In this document: positions 1-8,029 of the stretch, piece by piece
How the letters are laid out: each line of letters begins with the position of its first letter
How positions within the stretch are numbered: the stretch's first letter is position 1
DNA from: Pseudomonadota bacterium
Lineage (GTDB): Bacteria; Pseudomonadota; Gammaproteobacteria; Burkholderiales; Chitinibacteraceae
Direction: 5' to 3'
Assembly (NCBI GenBank): GCA_026399755.1
Contig: JAPLQI010000084.1
Location: forward strand, 1-40,534
DNA length: 40,534 nucleotides
The notes under the pieces: model-generated
What the model was told of the DNA's origin: nothing
Database searches by the model: none
What the model saw: the letters and a program-made list of their open reading frames with translations, nothing else
Program-made: the position numbers and the translations under genes

Positions 1-46
1 ATGATAGTGCAGATTACCTGTGTGAAAGTAGGTCATTGCCAGACAC
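1..46 (+). rRNA. rrf: 5S ribosomal RNA, 3' end only
   Basis: The first ~46 bases match the 3' third of a proteobacterial 5S rRNA: a GATAGTG segment, the GTGTGAAAGTAGGTCATTGCC block and a 3' terminal strand ending CCAGACA. The 5' part lies before the window. Two intrinsic terminators follow directly, as expected at the end of an rRNA operon. The exact 3' end is estimated from the family, not measured. Confidence 0.88.
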
Positions 47-54
47 CCCATAAG

Positions 55-86
55 CAAACCCCGATATCGAAAGATATCGGGGTTTT
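55..86 (+). terminator. rRNA operon terminator 1
   Basis: A perfect inverted repeat, AACCCCGATATC then a GAAA tetraloop then GATATCGGGGTT, is followed by a T run. This is a textbook intrinsic terminator about ten bases after the end of 5S rRNA. Confidence 0.95.
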
Positions 87-96
87 TGCTTTATTC

Positions 97-128
97 AACC
101 CCCGTACTCGAAAGAGGCGGGGGTTTTG
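97..128 (+). terminator. rRNA operon terminator 2
   Basis: A second hairpin has AACCCCCG/CGGGGGTT arms, an inner CTC-GAAA-GAG stem and a trailing TTTT. Tandem terminators are common after rRNA operons, where antitermination makes a single one leaky. Confidence 0.88.
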
Positions 129-191
129 CTTTGCGCGGAAGAAATGCACGTGTCAGTGCAATTACAAAATCAAGCCTCAGTGATTTGCTTG

Positions 192-300
192 TCGGGTTAC
201 GCATAAAGCCGCTAACCCAATCTCCGCGAGGTAAACCTCGCATGCAGAGCTGCTAACCCAACCTATGCGTTGTACGTTTCAAATTGTTAGCCCAATCTAC
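192..300. repeat. REP-like palindromic sequence cluster
   Basis: Three related units occur in ~100 bases: GGGTTACG...CGCTAACCCAA, then CTAACCCAACCTA, then TTAGCCCAATCTAC. Between the first two is a perfect 7-bp hairpin (GCGAGGT-AA-ACCTCGC, 226-241). The TTGGGTTA/TAACCCAA theme resembles REP-type palindromes found between genes in many proteobacteria. No coding signal is seen in this stretch. Confidence 0.6.
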
Positions 301-373
301 AGAACTAGCACTGTTGCTGATTAATCGCTTATTCTTATCGTTATAAAGGTGATGGTTTTTAAAGGGGGGACGA

Positions 374-826
374 ATGGGGCAACGTGGTGAGTATTGGGTG
401 TTTGTGCAGGCTATCTTGCTTGCAATACTGGCGTTCACTCCTGTTATTGGCCCAGCTTGGCGAGCGCCTTGGCTGTTTTCATATTTAGGATGGGGGTGTT
501 GCATCGCTGCTGCATTATTGTTAGTGGGCAGCGTGGTTAATTTAGGCCGCTCTCTTACCCCTTTTCCTCGGCCTCTAGCAAAAGGCGAGTTAGTCACTTC
601 AGGTGCTTATCGTTTCGTTCGTCATCCTATTTATTTTGGCGTTTTACTTGCAAGTTTTGGGCTAGCTTTGCTTACACATAGCCCACTACGCTTACTGATG
701 ACGCTGGTGCTATTTGTGTTTTTTGATTTGAAAGCGCGGCGTGAGGAGGTTTGGCTGGAGGAGCGCTATCCCTCGTATTTGGCTTATAAATCACGGGTAA
801 AGAAATTGCTTCCATGGCTTTATTGA
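374..826 (+). CDS. Isoprenylcysteine carboxyl methyltransferase (ICMT)-family membrane protein
   Basis: A 150-residue integral membrane protein with about four hydrophobic segments (roughly residues 8-26, 36-57, 87-101 and 105-119). The C-terminal half has the ICMT/PEMT-like signature: a GAYRFVRHPIY motif (78-88, RHP at 83-85), a later pair of glutamates (124-125) and a YPSYLAYK segment before a proline-containing end. In this superfamily these residues bind S-adenosylmethionine and methylate membrane or lipid-like substrates, but the bacterial members rarely have a known substrate. The ATG at 374 follows a GGGGGGA ribosome-binding site. The gene stands alone between the rRNA operon end and the GGDEF receptor gene. 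Confidence 0.85.
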   Translation: MGQRGEYWVFVQAILLAILAFTPVIGPAWRAPWLFSYLGWGCCIAAALLLVGSVVNLGRSLTPFPRPLAKGELVTSGAYRFVRHPIYFGVLLASFGLALLTHSPLRLLMTLVLFVFFDLKARREEVWLEERYPSYLAYKSRVKKLLPWLY

Positions 827-1049
827 TTGATGGTTTTTTTGCTACTTTATTTAGAAGATGACTCATTTGTTAATATTTTAAATACACTGCGTTAACTTGT
901 TTTGTTACTGATAGTCATTATTTATTCGAGACTTGTTTTGTCTGTTTTTTGTCGTGATTTTCTTGTGCAATTAGCTCTACCTCATTATTTCCACTATCAT
1001 TTAAAAAGGGCTTTTATATTTTAGTGTAAGTTTTTGTGCGAAATAACGA

Positions 1050-3014
1050 ATGAAATATATGCTACTGGCTTTATTTAGTTTGTTCATCATTTTACCCTGT
1101 GCAAGGGCGAATGATGCAGTGACGCTGCAATTAAAATGGGAGCATGCTTTTCAGTTTGCCGGTTACTATGCAGCCAAGGAAAAGGGCTATTACGAGCAGG
1201 CGGGCTTAAATGTAGAAATTAAAGCCGCCATGCCTGGGGTAGATCCAATGCTGGAGGTTTTATCTGGCCGGGCAGATTTTGGAACAGGCACCAGCAGCTT
1301 GTTGCTGGCGCGCAAAGTGGGCAAGCCTGTTGTGGTTTTGGGTGTTATCTTTCAGCACTCCCCCTATGCGCTGATTGCACTTGAAAAAAAACCTTTGCAA
1401 AGCATTCATGATTTAACCGATAAGCGCATTATGATCGAGCCGCTTGCGGAAGAGCTACTTGCCTATTTAAAGCGAGAAGGTATCGCGCTGGATAGTCTTA
1501 AGTTGCTTGCTCATAACTTCAAAACGGATGCGTTAATGGGGGGGGGCGTGGATGCAATCTCTGCCTATCTGACTAATGAGCCGTTTATTCTGGATCAGGC
1601 AGGCGTTAAATATCAGATCTATACCCCGCGTTCTGTGGGCATCGATTTTTATGGCGATAATTTATTTACCAGCGAGCAGCAAATTAAGCAAAACCCAGAG
1701 CGTGTTAAAGCATTCAGGGCGGCCAGCTTGCGAGGTTGGGAATATGCGATGGCGCATCCCGATGAAATCATTGAGCTGATTTTAAGAAAATATTCAAAGA
1801 ATAAAACCCACGCCCAGCTTGAATTCGAAGCCGCACAAATGACGGCTTTAATGCGTACAGATTTAATTGCCGTCGGATATATGAATCCTGGCCGCTGGCG
1901 GCATATTGCGGATATCTATGCCGAAATTGGCATGTTACCCAATGGCTTTTCTCTGGATGGTTTTTTATATGAGGCGAACCCCAAGGCGGATTTATCTTGG
2001 ATATATAGCCTGTTAGGAGTTGCATTAAGCCTACTGGTTTTGGTGGGTGCAATTGCGCTTTATATTCATTATTTAAATGGCAGGTTGGCAAAAAGCTTGG
2101 CTGAAGGTTTGTTAACTGAGCAGCGATTAAAAGTTTTTTCAACCGCAATTGAACAAAGCCCAACTCCCGTATTAATTACGGGGCCTGATCGGGTTATTCA
2201 ATATGTAAATCCTAAATTTTCTGAAGAAATGGGGTATTCAGCCGCCGAAGCGCTTGGGCGCACGCCTACTTTTTTACGATCTGAAGAGATGGATGATTCG
2301 GCCTACAAAGATATGTGGAGCCATTTGTGCCTCGGTCAACGTTGGGTGGGCGAACTGGTGACTAAGCGTAAGTCGGGTGAGTTGAACTGGGAAGAGGCTC
2401 ATGTGGGGCCGGTCAAAGATAGCTCAGGGGCGATTACGCATTTTGTGGCGGTATTGCTGGACATCAACGAGCGTAAGCAAATTAACCAGCAGCTCGCACA
2501 CTCGGCGCATTACGATATGCTGACGCAGCTTCCCAATCGTATTCTACTGTTTGAGCTGATCAGCCAAGCTTTATCCAGAGCCAAGCGCAATCAGTCCTGC
2601 CTTGCGCTCTTATTTATTGATCTGGATAAATTCAAACCCATTAATGATTTACACGGCCATGCCATCGGCGATTTGCTACTAGAAGAAGCCGCAAAACGCA
2701 TGCTGGGTTGCCTGCGAGATTCAGATAGCGTAGGCCGAATCGGCGGTGATGAATTTATGGTGTTACTGCCTGAAATCAGCAGTGAAAGCGACGCCAGCGC
2801 CGTGGCAGAGAAAATCCGTGCTGCAATCAATCAGCCATTTCTACTTAGTAGCAAAACCCTCGCCATTTCATCCTGCATAGGGATTGCCTTGTTCCCAGAG
2901 CATGGAGCTGACGTAGCCGAATTGGCTAAAAATGCCGATGCAGCGATGTATCAGGCGAAATCTTTGGGCGGGAATAGAGTGAGTTTGTTTACACTGCCGA
3001 GCGATTTTAGTTAA
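1050..3014 (+). CDS. Periplasmic NMT1/ThiY-like sensor fused to PAS and GGDEF (diguanylate cyclase)
   Basis: A 654-residue single-pass receptor. Residues 1-20 form a signal peptide ending ARA. Residues ~22-300 are an NMT1/THI5-like solute-binding domain of the kind used for pyrimidine, taurine or nitrate ABC uptake. Residues ~316-341 are a transmembrane helix, ~360-475 a PAS domain and ~487-650 a GGDEF domain. The GGDEF signature is intact at 565-569 and an RxxD inhibitory site sits at 556-559 with the canonical five-residue gap, so the enzyme should make cyclic di-GMP from two GTP and be product-inhibited. There is no EAL domain. The inference is that a small periplasmic ligand sets c-di-GMP output; the ligand is unknown. 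No cognate ABC transporter is adjacent. Confidence 0.92.
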   Translation: MKYMLLALFSLFIILPCARANDAVTLQLKWEHAFQFAGYYAAKEKGYYEQAGLNVEIKAAMPGVDPMLEVLSGRADFGTGTSSLLLARKVGKPVVVLGVIFQHSPYALIALEKKPLQSIHDLTDKRIMIEPLAEELLAYLKREGIALDSLKLLAHNFKTDALMGGGVDAISAYLTNEPFILDQAGVKYQIYTPRSVGIDFYGDNLFTSEQQIKQNPERVKAFRAASLRGWEYAMAHPDEIIELILRKYSKNKTHAQLEFEAAQMTALMRTDLIAVGYMNPGRWRHIADIYAEIGMLPNGFSLDGFLYEANPKADLSWIYSLLGVALSLLVLVGAIALYIHYLNGRLAKSLAEGLLTEQRLKVFSTAIEQSPTPVLITGPDRVIQYVNPKFSEEMGYSAAEALGRTPTFLRSEEMDDSAYKDMWSHLCLGQRWVGELVTKRKSGELNWEEAHVGPVKDSSGAITHFVAVLLDINERKQINQQLAHSAHYDMLTQLPNRILLFELISQALSRAKRNQSCLALLFIDLDKFKPINDLHGHAIGDLLLEEAAKRMLGCLRDSDSVGRIGGDEFMVLLPEISSESDASAVAEKIRAAINQPFLLSSKTLAISSCIGIALFPEHGADVAELAKNADAAMYQAKSLGGNRVSLFTLPSDFS

Positions 3015-3036
3015 CAGATATTTAAAAAGAGACTCA

Positions 3037-3507
3037 ATGTCCCAGCACACAGCAGAAATCCTTTGGCTTCGGGGTGAGCAAGATTTTTTAAGTAATCGAT
3101 ACAGCAGAAAACATCTGCTGCGCTTTGATGGTGGCTTAGAAGTCCCTGGCTCATCATCGCCACATGTCGTGCCCTTACCGATGTCAGATGCTGCAGCGCT
3201 AGACCCTGAAGAAGCCTTTATTGCCTCGCTTTCCAGTTGCCATATGCTGTGGTTTTTATCGATTGCCGCCCAGCAAAAATTTTGTGTAGATCGCTATTTT
3301 GATGCGGCCTTGGGTGAAATGGCTAAAAATTCAGCAGGGAAAAAATGGCTGGCGGTGGTCACGCTCAGGCCGGAAGTCAGTTTTTCTGGCGAGCGCCTGC
3401 CGACTCAAGCAGAGCTAGCCCAAATGCACCATCAAGCGCATGAAGAATGCTTTATTGCCAATTCGGTTAAATCAGAAGTGCGCTGCGAGCCGGTGTGGAG
3501 AACTTGA
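3037..3507 (+). CDS. OsmC family protein
   Basis: A 156-residue protein with the OsmC/Ohr fold pattern. One cysteine is in SSCHMLW (C68) at the start of the central helix and a second is in HEECFIANSV (C138). In characterised OsmC/Ohr proteins the equivalent pair reduces organic hydroperoxides with lipoyl or thiol reductants. The sequence looks more like the general OsmC branch than Ohr, so the peroxide substrate is inferred. It starts 22 bases after the receptor gene, and its stop codon overlaps the ATG of the next gene (TGATG), which suggests translational coupling. Confidence 0.87.
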   Translation: MSQHTAEILWLRGEQDFLSNRYSRKHLLRFDGGLEVPGSSSPHVVPLPMSDAAALDPEEAFIASLSSCHMLWFLSIAAQQKFCVDRYFDAALGEMAKNSAGKKWLAVVTLRPEVSFSGERLPTQAELAQMHHQAHEECFIANSVKSEVRCEPVWRT

Positions 3508-3956
3508 TGTTTGTTGTAGAGCGATTGCAGCAGCGTGACTCTAGTGTGGCGAAAGAAATCCATGCGGTACAAATGGCGGCTTATGCTCAGGAGGCTGAGC
3601 TGATAGGTGCAAAATACTTCCCGCCTTTAAACACCACGTTTGATGATATTTTACAGAGCGATGAACATTTCTTTGGTATTGCTGATGAAGGCGTATTGCT
3701 TGCTGTAATCAGCCTGTGTGAAATGGATATCTGCTCCTTAGTCGTGGCACCTGGCCATCAACGCAAAGGCTTGGCAACTTGCTTATTAAGCTTTGCCATT
3801 GAGCAAAGCGTTGAGTTGACGGTGATGACCGCTGTAAAAAACACACCAGCATTGGCTTTGTATGCCGCGTTTGGTTTTGCTGAGTACCAGCGCTATTTTA
3901 AAGGCTCGGAAGCCTTAGAGCTGGTTTTTTTACGGCGTGAGGCGGATAACAAATAG
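3507..3956 (+). CDS. GNAT-family N-acetyltransferase (1 of 5)
   Basis: A 149-residue single-domain acetyltransferase. The acetyl-CoA pyrophosphate loop is seen as LVVAPGHQRKGLATCLLSFA (the Q/RxxGxG/A motif), and NTPALALYAAFGF is the conserved C-terminal motif B. I chose ATG 3507 over an in-frame GTG at 3495 because it overlaps the upstream stop as TGATG and has GGAG six bases before it. The substrate is unknown. It probably shares a transcript with the OsmC gene. Confidence 0.85.
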   Translation: MFVVERLQQRDSSVAKEIHAVQMAAYAQEAELIGAKYFPPLNTTFDDILQSDEHFFGIADEGVLLAVISLCEMDICSLVVAPGHQRKGLATCLLSFAIEQSVELTVMTAVKNTPALALYAAFGFAEYQRYFKGSEALELVFLRREADNK

Positions 3957-4024
3957 CGGCTGTTTAAGTGATCCTTAGTTCGCAGCTAGGCAAGCTATCC
4001 ATACGGATTTAAAACGGAATCAAT

Positions 4025-4531
4025 ATGCAATATGTATTAATCAGCGCCTGTTTATTGGGGCGGCCTGTGCGTTATAACGGCAGTGCTGCTGCGAGTGATC
4101 ACCCGGTGTTGGCGGCTTGGGGGACTGAGGGGAGGTTAATTGTGGTCTGCCCAGAAGTGGCCGCAGGCTTGCCTATTCCCCGTCCTCCGGCTGAAATCGC
4201 TGCAATGCAAAGTGGCAGGGATGTTTTACAGGGCAAGGCTCAGGTGCTGGAAGCTAATGGCCAGAATGTGAGCCAAGCATTTGTGAGCGGAGCCAAGCAG
4301 GCATTGGCTATCGCAAAAGCCAAAAATATCCAAATCGCCATTCTCAAAGAAGGCAGCCCATCCTGTGGCTCGTCTTATATCTACGACGGCAGCTTCACTG
4401 GCACAAAGCATCCCCAAGCCGGAGTCACGGCGGCTCTGCTGCAAGATGCAGGAATTCGGGTATTTAGCGAGGAGGAGCTGGACGAGGCTGCTGCGTATTT
4501 AAATGGCTTAGAAGCAGATTTTCCTATCTAA
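4025..4531 (+). CDS. DUF523 family protein (TudS-like thiouracil desulfidase candidate)
   Basis: A 168-residue protein of the DUF523 family. Three conserved cysteines sit in SACLLG (C9), VVCPEV (C42) and KEGSPSCGS (C114). In the characterised relative TudS, three cysteines hold a [4Fe-4S] cluster that removes sulfur from 2-thiouracil. The SPSCGS segment and the Glu after CP match that pattern. The assignment as a desulfidase is by family; some DUF523 proteins have other partners or unknown roles. It is a stand-alone gene ~70 bases after the acetyltransferase. Confidence 0.85.
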   Translation: MQYVLISACLLGRPVRYNGSAAASDHPVLAAWGTEGRLIVVCPEVAAGLPIPRPPAEIAAMQSGRDVLQGKAQVLEANGQNVSQAFVSGAKQALAIAKAKNIQIAILKEGSPSCGSSYIYDGSFTGTKHPQAGVTAALLQDAGIRVFSEEELDEAAAYLNGLEADFPI

Positions 4532-4605
4532 GAGAACGAATAATATACTTAGCTCTTTCCTGTTAAAAAAGAAGATGGCTAGAGTGTTGACATAAAAACC
4601 ATAGA

Positions 4606-5169
4606 GTGAATATTTTGATTCAGCATGAAGAGCAATTTAAAGAATTAATTTCAAAATCAAGCTGGATTAATCAGGCGATTGAGATAGCAGAGAAACTTGT
4701 CTTGCCTGATTACTATATTGCTGGGGGTGTTGTTTCTCAAGTGATTTGGAATCAACTGACTGGCCAAGATATTCATTCAAATATTAAAGATGTCGATGTG
4801 ATTTATTTTGATGCCAGCGAATCTCAGGCGCAGCGTGCAGAAAGAGAGACTACGTTTACGGCTCTTTCCAAAGGTCAATTTGTACTTGATATGACTAATC
4901 AGGCCTTTGTGCATGAATGGTATCGCGATCAAGCTGGCGGGCAAGTTAAGCCATTGATGTGTACCGAGCAGGGAATTAATACGTGGCTATTTGCTTTTGC
5001 AATTGGAGTAAGAGGGCCTGATTATCAAATCTATGCGCCTTATGGCTTAGCTGATTTATTTGCAATGCAGCTACGCCCTAATTCATTACAAATGGACGAG
5101 GCCGTTTATTTAAAAATGGTGGCGAGTTATACCCAGCGATGGCCACAATTAATGGCTGAGCCTTGGTAG
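4606..5169 (+). CDS. NTP_transf_6 (DUF925) nucleotidyltransferase-like protein, copy 1
   Basis: A 187-residue protein of the COG3575/NTP_transf_6 type. A helix ends in YYIAGGVVSQVIWNQL (37-51), followed by the acidic DVDVIYFD motif (62-69) with D62 and D64 placed like the metal ligands of polymerase-beta-type nucleotidyltransferases. A conserved NQA segment and an APYGLADLFAMQLRP end follow. It starts with GTG and has only a weak ribosome-binding site, so the start is the least certain part. A second, more canonical copy lies at 7448. The biochemical function of the family is not known to me. Confidence 0.78.
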   Translation: MNILIQHEEQFKELISKSSWINQAIEIAEKLVLPDYYIAGGVVSQVIWNQLTGQDIHSNIKDVDVIYFDASESQAQRAERETTFTALSKGQFVLDMTNQAFVHEWYRDQAGGQVKPLMCTEQGINTWLFAFAIGVRGPDYQIYAPYGLADLFAMQLRPNSLQMDEAVYLKMVASYTQRWPQLMAEPW

Positions 5170-5188
5170 GCGCATTCGTTGTATTGCT

Positions 5189-5280
5189 CAGTAGCTTGGG
5201 CTAGAATTACCCGTCCAACATATCACAGTCAAGTAAATTATTGGGCTGTTAAGGCTTTAGCCCAACCTAGCTACTTTCGA
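5189..5280. repeat. REP-like inverted repeat between genes
   Basis: The 140-base gap holds outer arms GTAGCTTGGGCTA (from ~5190) and TAGCCCAACCTAGCTAC (ending ~5275), plus an inner TTGGGCT...AGCCCAA hairpin. The TTGGGCTA/TAGCCCAA theme matches the repeat cluster at 192-300, so both likely belong to one family. Confidence 0.55.
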
Positions 5281-5309
5281 ACGTATATACAATAAATTTG
5301 GCTTAATCC

Positions 5310-5732
5310 ATGAATATTGAAATCCTACAAAATCCACCTGCTGCTTTATTTGAAGAATTAGAAGAAAAAATCACGGCATTTAATGAAGAGCGTTGGGAAG
5401 TTAAAACTAAATACCCTTTAGCGATTGCTGTTCATGATGAAAATGGAGTGTTATTAGCAGGGGCCAGCGCAAGAACCTTTGGCTTGTGGCTGCTTATTGA
5501 AAATATCTGGGTGAGCGAGGCATTACGCGGGCAGGATATGGGTTCCAAAATATTGGCGCAATTAGAAACGGCTGCAATTGAGCGAGGCTGTCAATTTGCC
5601 CTTTTAGATACGCTTAATTTTCAGGCCCGGCCATTTTATGAAAAGTTTAATTATCAGGTGGGTTGGATTCAGCCATCGTATCCGGCCACAGGGTGCAAAT
5701 ATTTTATGAGTAAGCAGCTTATTGCGGCTTAG
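5310..5732 (+). CDS. GNAT-family N-acetyltransferase (2 of 5)
   Basis: A 140-residue single-domain acetyltransferase. The acetyl-CoA loop is IWVSEALRGQDMGSKILAQL and the C-terminal motif is LDTLNFQARPFYEKFNYQVG. The short GNAT of this shape is common in bacteria and its acceptor cannot be told from sequence. The gene is flanked on both sides by palindromic repeats and appears to be its own transcription unit. Confidence 0.85.
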   Translation: MNIEILQNPPAALFEELEEKITAFNEERWEVKTKYPLAIAVHDENGVLLAGASARTFGLWLLIENIWVSEALRGQDMGSKILAQLETAAIERGCQFALLDTLNFQARPFYEKFNYQVGWIQPSYPATGCKYFMSKQLIAA

Positions 5733-5765
5733 CACTTGGCTTATATTTACTTCTCGTTTGAAAAA

Positions 5766-5841
5766 CGTCGTCATTCCCGCGTGTCATTGGCTGGAATCTA
5801 GGAATGTTGCTGGATCCCCGATAAAGGCACTCGGGGATGAC
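5766..5841. repeat. Palindromic intergenic repeat (GTCATTCCCGCG ... CGGGGATGACGG)
   Basis: The outer arms are CGTCATTCCC near 5768 and GGGGATGACG at ~5833-5841. The inner part has GGAATCTAGGAATG and TGGATCCCCG, with a CCCCGA...TCGGGG hairpin at 5816-5835. This matches a widespread intergenic repeat in proteobacteria that begins with a TCATTCCCGC arm and ends in CGGGGATGACG. No transposase or coding frame is associated with it. Confidence 0.72.
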
Positions 5842-5916
5842 GGCTTTGTTTGATAAGCCATTTAGAGAAGCGATTTTGAGCCACATCCTTAGTATTATTA
5901 TTCATGGTTGCAATAG

Positions 5917-6438
5917 ATGGCATTAGAACTTGTGTTTGAAATTAAAAAAGCCACACAAGATGATTGCTTGAGCATCGCTCACGTTCATGTGCTTTCTTGG
6001 CAGCATGCCTATTGCGATTTATTGCCCGATGATTATCTGGCGCAATTATCGGTCGAAAAGCGCGCTGAAACGTGGCGCAATGCGCTGAATACGGGTAGTA
6101 GCCAAGTTTTAGTCGCTAGCTCTGGCGATGTGCTTTTAGGTTTTATCTCTTTTGCACCTTGCCGGGATGAAGATGCCGCAAGCGATCAGGCAGAAATTTG
6201 GAGTCTTTATGTCAGCCCCGTCCACTGGGCTGCAGGTGTGGGGCGTGCTTTGTATTTGGCTGCTAGGGTGCTGATTCAGGAACAGGGCTTTAAAACACTT
6301 AGCCTGTGGGTCATCAGGGGCAATCAGCGGGCGCTGCAGTTTTATACCAAGGCGGGCTTTACGCCAGATTCATCTAAAACTTTTGAGTTGGCTGGGATAG
6401 AGCTGCAAGAGCTGCGCTTAGTGCAGGCCATCGAGTGA
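5917..6438 (+). CDS. GNAT-family N-acetyltransferase (3 of 5)
   Basis: A 173-residue acetyltransferase with an N-terminal KKATQDDCLSIAHVHVLSW helix, typical of the RimI-like branch, the cofactor loop LYVSPVHWAAGVGRALYLAA and the C-terminal motif NQRALQFYTKAGF. Its TGA overlaps the ATG of the following DJ-1/PfpI gene (TGATG), so the two are probably translated together. The acceptor molecule is unknown. Confidence 0.86.
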   Translation: MALELVFEIKKATQDDCLSIAHVHVLSWQHAYCDLLPDDYLAQLSVEKRAETWRNALNTGSSQVLVASSGDVLLGFISFAPCRDEDAASDQAEIWSLYVSPVHWAAGVGRALYLAARVLIQEQGFKTLSLWVIRGNQRALQFYTKAGFTPDSSKTFELAGIELQELRLVQAIE

Positions 6439-7019
6439 TGAAGCTTGTTGCAGTATTACTTTACCCTGGTTGTATTTTCTTTGAGATTGCTGCCGCCGTG
6501 GAGCTCCTTGCCCAGCATGGCAGAGTGCAATATTTCACGCCCGATGGCAGGCCGCATGAGTCGTCCAATGGCGCGTGTATTGTGGCGACTGGCTCTTATG
6601 CTGATTTGGCCGGTTTGGCTGTCGATGCAGTGTTAGTGCCAGGAGGAAATCCAGACTCGATTATGGAATTAGGGTTGGCAAATGAATGTTTGCAAGCGGC
6701 TTATGCTAAAGGGGCTGTATTAGCAGGGATTTGCGCAGGGGTATTAGTGATCGCTGCGAGCGGCTTATTAGCAGGGCGGCGTGCAACGCACACATACACC
6801 GCAGAGTTTGCGCCATTGCACATCGTGAGCTTTGTGGCTTCTCTATGGCAGGGCGTTATTTATGAGCGGGCAAATACGGTGATCGATGGCCGCTTAATAA
6901 GCGCTCAGCCTTGGGCTGTGTTTGAGTTTGCGGCCTTAATCGGCGAAGCTTTGAGCGTAATGAATACTGAAGAACGTGCAAAATATCTGGCTTATTATCA
7001 GCTTGGTCGCTTGGGCTAA
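6438..7019 (+). CDS. DJ-1/PfpI family protein
   Basis: A 193-residue protein with the DJ-1/PfpI Rossmann-like fold. The nucleophile elbow is AGICAGV with Cys99, the conserved acidic residue is Glu16 in FFEIAAAVE, and the VLVPGG strand turn precedes the elbow. Family members act as glyoxalases, deglycases, chaperones or amidase-like enzymes; which applies here is open. I preferred ATG 6438 to a GTG three bases earlier because it gives a TGATG overlap with the upstream acetyltransferase gene. Confidence 0.86.
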   Translation: MKLVAVLLYPGCIFFEIAAAVELLAQHGRVQYFTPDGRPHESSNGACIVATGSYADLAGLAVDAVLVPGGNPDSIMELGLANECLQAAYAKGAVLAGICAGVLVIAASGLLAGRRATHTYTAEFAPLHIVSFVASLWQGVIYERANTVIDGRLISAQPWAVFEFAALIGEALSVMNTEERAKYLAYYQLGRLG

Positions 7020-7060
7020 AGCTTTATCACTCCAACATCTCACCTATAGGATTAATCACC

Positions 7061-7435
7061 ATGCACGCACTCAGCCCGGCCGATGTTATTCAACGCCAGC
7101 TTGATGCTTATAACGCCAAAGATGTCGATGCTTGGCTTGCTACTTATGCTGTAGATGCGCAGCAGTTTGCCTTGCATGGCGAGCTGCTGGCATCGGGACA
7201 TGCGGCGATTCGCTCGCGGATTCTTATCCGATTTGCCGAGCCTGATTTACACGCTGAACTTTTACAGCGCACGGTAATGGGGCCGATTGTGGTGGATTAT
7301 GAGCGCATCACGCGTAATTTCCCTGAAGGTAAAGGTACGGTAGAAATGCTTTGTGTTTATGAAGTGGCCGATGGCTTAATTCAGAAGGCTACGTTTGCCT
7401 TGGGCACGCCGCTAGTGAATACACTAGCCGCATAG
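7061..7435 (+). CDS. NTF2-like/SnoaL-like fold protein
   Basis: A 124-residue single-domain protein. It begins with the helix PADVIQRQLDAYNAKDVDAW, continues with LATYAVDAQ and HAAIRSRI segments, and ends in beta strands (VEMLCVYEVADGLIQKATFA). This is the steroid-isomerase/SnoaL cone fold, which covers many small enzymes and binding proteins. I see no residue set that fixes a reaction. It is close to both neighbours (41 bases after the DJ-1 gene, 12 bases before the nucleotidyltransferase-like gene), suggesting one transcript. Confidence 0.82.
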   Translation: MHALSPADVIQRQLDAYNAKDVDAWLATYAVDAQQFALHGELLASGHAAIRSRILIRFAEPDLHAELLQRTVMGPIVVDYERITRNFPEGKGTVEMLCVYEVADGLIQKATFALGTPLVNTLAA

Positions 7436-7447
7436 GCTCAGACTGAC

Positions 7448-7993
7448 ATGAGTTTTCATCAGCAATTAACACTCTGGTTAAAAGCCGATGATGTGCGCTG
7501 CCTTGCGTTAAGCCAAGCGGCAGAGCTGGGTTTGCCTGATTGGTGTATTGCGGCAGGCTTTGTGCGTAATCTGGTATGGGATCGCCTGCATGATTACGCC
7601 AAGCCAACGCCTTTAGCTGATATTGATCTCATTTATTTTAATGCTGAGGATAATTCGGAAGAAGCGGATAGGGCGCTAGAGCAGCGTTTGAGGCAAGAAT
7701 CAAATCTGCTCTGGTCGGTTAAAAATCAGGCCAGAATGCATGTACGCAATGGCGATGTGCCGTATTTAAATACGCTGGATGCGATGTCTTATTGGCCAGA
7801 GTTAGAAACGGCGGTTGGTATTCGGTTAGCGCCAGATGAATCATTTATTTCTCCCTTTCCCTTAGAAAGCCTCAGCCATTTGCAAATCACCCTAAATCCA
7901 AAACGCCCCAAAATAGCCGATTTTGAGGCGAGAATTTTAGAGAAAAAATGGCTAGAGACTTGGCCAAAGTTGAAGGTAAATAAAGCGTATTGA
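7448..7993 (+). CDS. NTP_transf_6 (DUF925) nucleotidyltransferase-like protein, copy 2
   Basis: A 181-residue canonical COG3575/NTP_transf_6 member. It has LPDWCIAAGFVRNLVWDRLH (29-48), TPLADIDLIYFN with D58 and D60 (54-65), and KNQARMHVRNG in the middle. The G-x-x-RN-x-x-WD and DxD arrangement resembles polymerase-beta-type nucleotidyltransferases. Compared with copy 1 at 4606 it keeps the RN and WDRLH residues that copy 1 has lost. It starts 12 bases after the NTF2-like gene. The substrate is unknown. Confidence 0.85.
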   Translation: MSFHQQLTLWLKADDVRCLALSQAAELGLPDWCIAAGFVRNLVWDRLHDYAKPTPLADIDLIYFNAEDNSEEADRALEQRLRQESNLLWSVKNQARMHVRNGDVPYLNTLDAMSYWPELETAVGIRLAPDESFISPFPLESLSHLQITLNPKRPKIADFEARILEKKWLETWPKLKVNKAY

Positions 7994-8029
7994 ATGCTTA
8001 ATCCGAGGTCAATTTAAATTTTTTTAAAT

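Noticed and set aside
1-183. 60-codon frame spanning the window start
   Set aside because: It runs through the 5S rRNA 3' end and both terminators.
4587-4616. TTGACA plus TATTTT at 18 bases, overlapping the GTG start of the first NTP_transf_6 gene
   Set aside because: Transcription would begin inside the coding frame; no downstream in-frame start preserves the domain, so the match is probably chance.
3957-5309. Possible integron attC sites between the small accessory genes
   Set aside because: The TTGGGCTA/TAGCCCAA palindromes lack paired GTTRRRY and RYYYAAC core sites, and there is no integrase in the window.
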